Shown here: piece after piece, positions 28,201 to 34,200 of the stretch
Layout: each line of letters starts with the position of its first letter
Position numbering within the stretch: position 1 is the first letter of the stretch
Source: Elysia marginata
Taxonomy: Eukaryota; Mollusca; Gastropoda; Plakobranchidae
Reading direction: 5' to 3'
NCBI GenBank assembly: GCA_019649035.1
Contig: BMAT01001832.1
Span: 17,203 to 53,854 of the forward strand
DNA length: 36,652 nucleotides
Notes under the pieces: model-generated
Told to the model about the DNA's origin: nothing
The model's input: the letters and a program-made list of their open reading frames with translations, nothing else
The model's database searches: none
Program-made: the position numbers and the translations under genes

Positions 28201-31200
28201 CTTATCCTCAGCCCTGAGGGCTGCCACAGGGGCTTTCTGTTCTGGCACAGGCTCTGCCGGAACTACAGCATCAGGCGTCTCTTCTGGTGAGGATGTTTTC
28301 TCTTCCGTGGCAGAAGAGTCATTGTCATCATTCTGGGACAGTTTTTCATTACAGCTGTCCTCTTTAGCCACAGGGGCTGCTGGTGGAATAGGGCTGTCAT
28401 TGGCTACTCCCTGTTCCACTGATTTAGCCTCTTGCTGCTGGGAAGCAGGTTTCTCTACTGAGACTTGGCGCTCGGCAGATGACGATGGAAGGGGTGGCTT
28501 GCTGGTGTTACCATTCTCTTTCTCCTAGAAGAAAAAGGGAGAAAAAGTTATACAGGTGAAACTAATCAAAGCCAAGGTGACATGACAAGACAATGTTAGA
28601 CGATTAACTGCTACTTGAGAAGAAAACAACAGCTTGCATTAAAATAAAATTGAGTCATGAACTTTTATCTACATCTAGAGAGGAGAAAAAAGACACCATC
28701 AAAATATTTTACCTCTCAAAGGTAATGGTATGTGAGGTAGATTATTTTAACATTTTTTTAACAATCTACATGACAAACATCATCTATGTCATCGCATGTG
28801 CCTGAAATGTCATGGAAAAGCTTTTTACAAGACCTTAACATTCAATATGAAAACAATTTTACTTAGACTAGAGTTAAAAGGGGCTAAAAACACAGCTGAC
28901 AGAGGAATAAAAAACAGTAAAAGGTGTATGAACTTAAAAAATAATATAAGATACAAATTAATTCAAAACAGAAAATAAAACCTGATGAACAAAAGTTTCC
29001 AACATCAATTATTCACTATTTCTTATATATTGCCTACAATAGCAAATTGCCACCAACACAATAGAACAATAAATTTGGTACTGCCCCCAAAAAGCACAAT
29101 GCCCTATTCTACCATACTCAAAACAAGAGCAGTAGCAAGTGAGGATTTTCCTTCCTCTATATATTCCATACTGCATTTTGTTTGAATATGGCAATATTAC
29201 TTTATGTTGAGGGACACAGTAAGCATGGTTAGTACATGGATCAAAATATATGTAGGCACAAAATGTAAAAATTGAACAAAGAAAAGATATAACTTTCAGT
29301 AAGTAGAAAACACTCAAATACCTTTAAAAAAAAAGTCAACAATTTATTATAGGAAAAATTTAGATTCTTGACATTGCTAAAAGCGTAAATAGTTATCATA
29401 ATTATTTGAAGTATTGTATCAAAACATAAAATTCAATTTAATCAAAAGAACACAAAATAAATTCCAAGTCTCAAAAAATGAAGCTAAAATGGCAGATTGG
29501 CCCACAAAAGAATTAGGTTCCTTAAAATTGCAAAGTGGTAAGTAAACATTTCTACAAAACCATGGGCATTGTTTGATTGAGCAGAATGATTCAAGCACCA
29601 AGTCCCCCCCTGTATAGTGTGTTAGAGCTAGCTTTTAATCCATTGAAACTTGTACTAGGCCGTGAAGTGTAACCTCATAACTACATTCAGTTTCAGCTGC
29701 AATATGAATGACTGCGTTTTGACTCATTACTAAAAGCAAGTGAAAATTCTGGCCGCTTCTTGATTCAGCCTGGTGGACTTGTTCTGTTTTGACATGATAA
29801 ACATACAGTGTTAACAATCAACTGTAAATGATGAGTTAAAAACGATGACAACAATGAAAAAGGTTAAAACAAAACCGAAAAAAAGAGAGAAATAGTCAAA
29901 CCTCCACAGCATTCTGCTTAGATTTTGGAAAAGGGGGGCTCTTCCTCCCTTTCCTCTTTTTTTTCTTCTTTAGTTTGTGCTTTGACTCCACCTGAGATAA
30001 AGTACCGCCAATGTTGTAAAATGAAGCATCCTCTAAAGAAATCTTAAGCAGACTTTTTTACTGACTTAAATACAACTGGAGCTAAACGACCTCATATGCA
30101 CTATATTTAAAAAAGCCATTTTGCACTAAATTGACATTAGTCCTGATAGAAGTATTATTTTACAAAAGTATTGCTCAATCATATAGTGATGTGCCAAAGT
30201 GACATTGAAACAGAAAACAATACTATTCAATAGTGCTTGGGTATAGATTGAAAAAACTGAAATTCCAGGACGATATACTTTTTCCTCAAATGCGGCAAAT
30301 GTTGTTATATTAAGTGGTCCATCTGATAAAATAGTTTCTGTTCATGTGTAGCTGCTGAAACAAAGTTTTACATCTTGGCTCTCATACCTGAGCCGTGCTT
30401 TCTGCTTGTCTCTGACTTTCCCTAGACTTCTGCAACTCTGGGAAACCCTCGGCAACTTCTTTCTCTTCTATTGCTGCAGTGGCGCCATCTCCATGACACT
30501 CTTCATTCCCTTTATCTAGCATGTGAGTGTCAGAGTCTGCTGCAAGACCATTGGAAGGGCTTAGAGAGTTTTTGTTATTTAAAGTGGCATTCTCTGATTG
30601 TGCACCAACAGCCAACTGTTTCCCTGACTGTTCTGAAGAGGTGGCTTCATGTTTCGTAGTGCTGGATGCATTCAAGGATCTGTTCACAGCATCCACGTTT
30701 GAGACATCAGTGTGTATCTCTCCACATACTTGCCCTGCCTGTTATATACAGACCATTTTTTTTTCTTTAAAAAATCATGCATACGATCATGCTTAAAAAA
30801 TATGAACTTAAGTTTACACAGTTGAAAAAAAGATAAGATTCTAGTCATGATAATTGCATTTAGGGTTCTATATTTGTTTATAAATGTATGTGGTGAGTAA
30901 TCAATCCGATTAGAAAGTCGACAAAATATTGACAACACAATGTACAAGCTGGGTATAAAAGAATGAGGGTGTCTAATCAATTACAAAATCCATTAAAATT
31001 TTAAAAATCTCGTAAATTCTTTGAAAAGTATAAACCTTACAGCACATTGTAACAAAAGAAAAATAGAGTATAAACGACAAATGAAAAACCTTAAAAGTTA
31101 GTAAAAGTTACTTAAAACTTTTTAACAAATAGACCTAAGTCCTTTGACATACTATGTCAAAGGTGTCCACAGTGAGCATGCATGATATATCAGTTTCAAG

Positions 31201-34200
31201 ACATATTGACAAACTGCGGTCAACAGGGTTATTGTAACCCACACATAAATAAAGTTTAAACCTGCCCGAGAAAGGATTAGGAAACGTTATCCAAACAACA
31301 GGTCTATAATAATAAAGTTCATAAAAAGTTCCCTGAAAATATACGTTATTAACTAGACTTTACAGGCTTCCATGCAGTTGAAGAACATGTTAATTTAATC
31401 AAGAGGTTAGAACTTTCTCAAAGTCTTTTTATTTGTTAATATCTGTTTATTTTTTGGGGAGGGAGGGGGGAGAGGGGAGTAGGGGGTGAGAATATTCAAA
31501 GTAAGTGACATAACATGAGACTTCTGAAAAGCCCTAAAAACATTTAATCCAACCTAAGAAATATGAAAGCTGAAAAAATTTGTGTGTGATGGTCAGGTTA
31601 GTATCAACTCTGAACATTGTGATTGTAACAAATGATTCTCAGGAAGGCACTACCTGCAAGGCTGGCAAGACCTGGACAACACCACCTGGGGGGACATATT
31701 GCAGGATCGGGAATACAATGGGGTTCACCAAATAATGAGGAAATGTTGGCGGTGGTTGTTTGGGTAGGGCTGATAGATGCGGTGCCACCGCCCTAGCCAT
31801 GGCATCATCGAAGATCTGCTTCTCATGACTATACAACTCCATCTCTTTCTGGCATTCTTCCTGAAAGGAGGACTGTTTAGAGATGCCAATAGAGCATACC
31901 ACATCCACAATTTCACCGGAGGAGCTCTCTTTCTCGTCAGAGGATGGATACAATGGAATTGTAAACTTCCCTGATCCCTGTTCATTTTTTCCTTTGCCTA
32001 CTAACACCATCTTGACCAGTTCTGTTTTGCCATTTCTTGCCAGAACCTTCGTGCTATTAACTGCTTTGTTTGAGGACAGGTTCACGTCACCGTGAAACCG
32101 ACCTTCAGCCTCTTCTTTTTTGAGGTTTTCAACGCAGCCCTTGGCCCCAGAAGGGGTGGCTGTGACAAGATGTGAGCCAGACTTTGCACCAGTGTTGAGA
32201 GAGCTGCTACTACTTACAAGCGAGGGTGGTCGTACGTTCCAGGGGTTCTTCGGATCACGGGTCAGAGAGTTGGTCGGTTGAGGCTGCTGCTTTGACTGCT
32301 GTTCAACAACAGCTGCTCCATTAGCAGGACGGACATCACCATTTTGGAGCGAAGCTCCTTTTTTGCTGGATGATTGGCTGCCCTCATTCTGTTTATAATG
32401 GCCATGCAAGCAGGACAATCACAAGACATGTCAGACAAAGCAGGGAAAAAAAAACAATACAAAAACTGCGAGAAAAAAAAAGGGAGGGAAAAATAACCCT
32501 ACAACATCAAGACAATATAATACGTGGTAGAAATTTTACAGCTCCAATCTCAATGAAGGGCTACTTGCAAAATTTGTAGTTTTTCTAATGTTAAGAAGAG
32601 GCTGATCATAGAAATAAATGAGAGTTAACAATTTAAGCGTAAGCACAGATTACAGTAGCACTGCAGAAAGGACAACCCCAGAGATGCAAGAGGCATGCAC
32701 AAAAATCAGGACAATATAAGCATGCCACACATCATTGGTGATCAATGACAGCTGCCACTATAAAATCACATGAAAGAAGCTAGTTGCAACTTTAGCTTTA
32801 CAACTCATTTGAGTTTCAAATATGAATCTGAACTTCAGATGATTTCTCTAGTTTTTTTCAAACTTTCCTGGATTTTTTTTAGCAAATCTGCTGAAAAAAG
32901 TTGAAAAAAAATCAGAATTTCTGTTTAAATCGGAAAACTTGCATCTCTGCAACCCTTATTATATAGCCAGGAATGAAATAATACAAAGACTTAGAAGTAT
33001 ATATATCTCAGACATATCTCTTATGAGCAACATAAAAGAGGCAAATATCAAATACACAGGAAACAAAATGATTAGCAGATATTTGGGGAGAGGAGAGGAT
33101 AAGTTAGCTAGAGTAGACAAACACAGCAAAGCATATCACACCACAGATAATCAATGCAACTGTTATAAACAAAGCAACTTTGCTGCTAATTGTCTTCAAT
33201 GGAATGAAATTTGTAGCCCACAGGGCATTTGTAGCAAGGACCCCAGACACCTTGTCAGCTGCATATATATATATGAAAGTGTCCACTTCCAGAGCTAAGG
33301 CTTTTTATTTTTTCACTGGGGTTGATTCTATACAGACAAGCTGACAGAGCTGTTGACAGAATGTGTGCTTTGCTGTAAGGTGTAGCTAATCACAATTTTG
33401 AGACCTTGAAATTAACCAGCAAGCCAAAAATCCAAGGTTCAAAATTCAAATTTTCTGTCTTGAAGCGTTAATAAAAATGCCCAAAATGTGGTGAAACGGA
33501 TGTTTTCATACAATAATGGTGATGAGTATTATGTGGACCATGCCTGGGTACTCACATCTATAAAAGCATCCATGTCAGAGCCTCCAATATCCTTTGTGTT
33601 GAAGTCACGCTTGTTCTTTTTGCCTTTACGCCCATCTTTAGCGCCTCGGTTACTGGCCCCTGCCAAGAGAAAAAAAAAACAGGTTAAGTACATAAGTTAC
33701 AGAAAAATGAAAATTCTTTCTCAAGCCTTTTAGCTTGATGGACCATGATAAACACTTTGAAAATAGAATTTACGAGTTCTTGTTTTTCTGGCCTTTCTCA
33801 GCCCCTTACAGTAATTGTTTTAATCGGAAATCTTTCCAACACGGATCTAGGGAGATTGACAATGATCAGAAGTGTTGACCTTTGATCAACTGGCTCAAGT
33901 AATGTAAAGCCTGCATGTCAGTTCTTTTCCAAAGCCTTTCAGTACACAAACGGGATGCACACACAACAAGGAAGTTCCTTGCCAAGGTTGTTATCTTGGT
34001 AGTTGACTAGTCTGGAGTTTCAATTAGGTGTTTTAAGGAAAGTTTGAGTTTATCCTCAAAGACGTTAACTGATACTGGAAAAAGATACCCTGATACATTT
34101 CATTTGTGACCTTTTCCTATGATAGACCTAGTCTTTATAATTTCCCTCCAGTTGAACAGACCACGGATTTGTTTTCACAAGTCATAACTAATTTCAGTGC

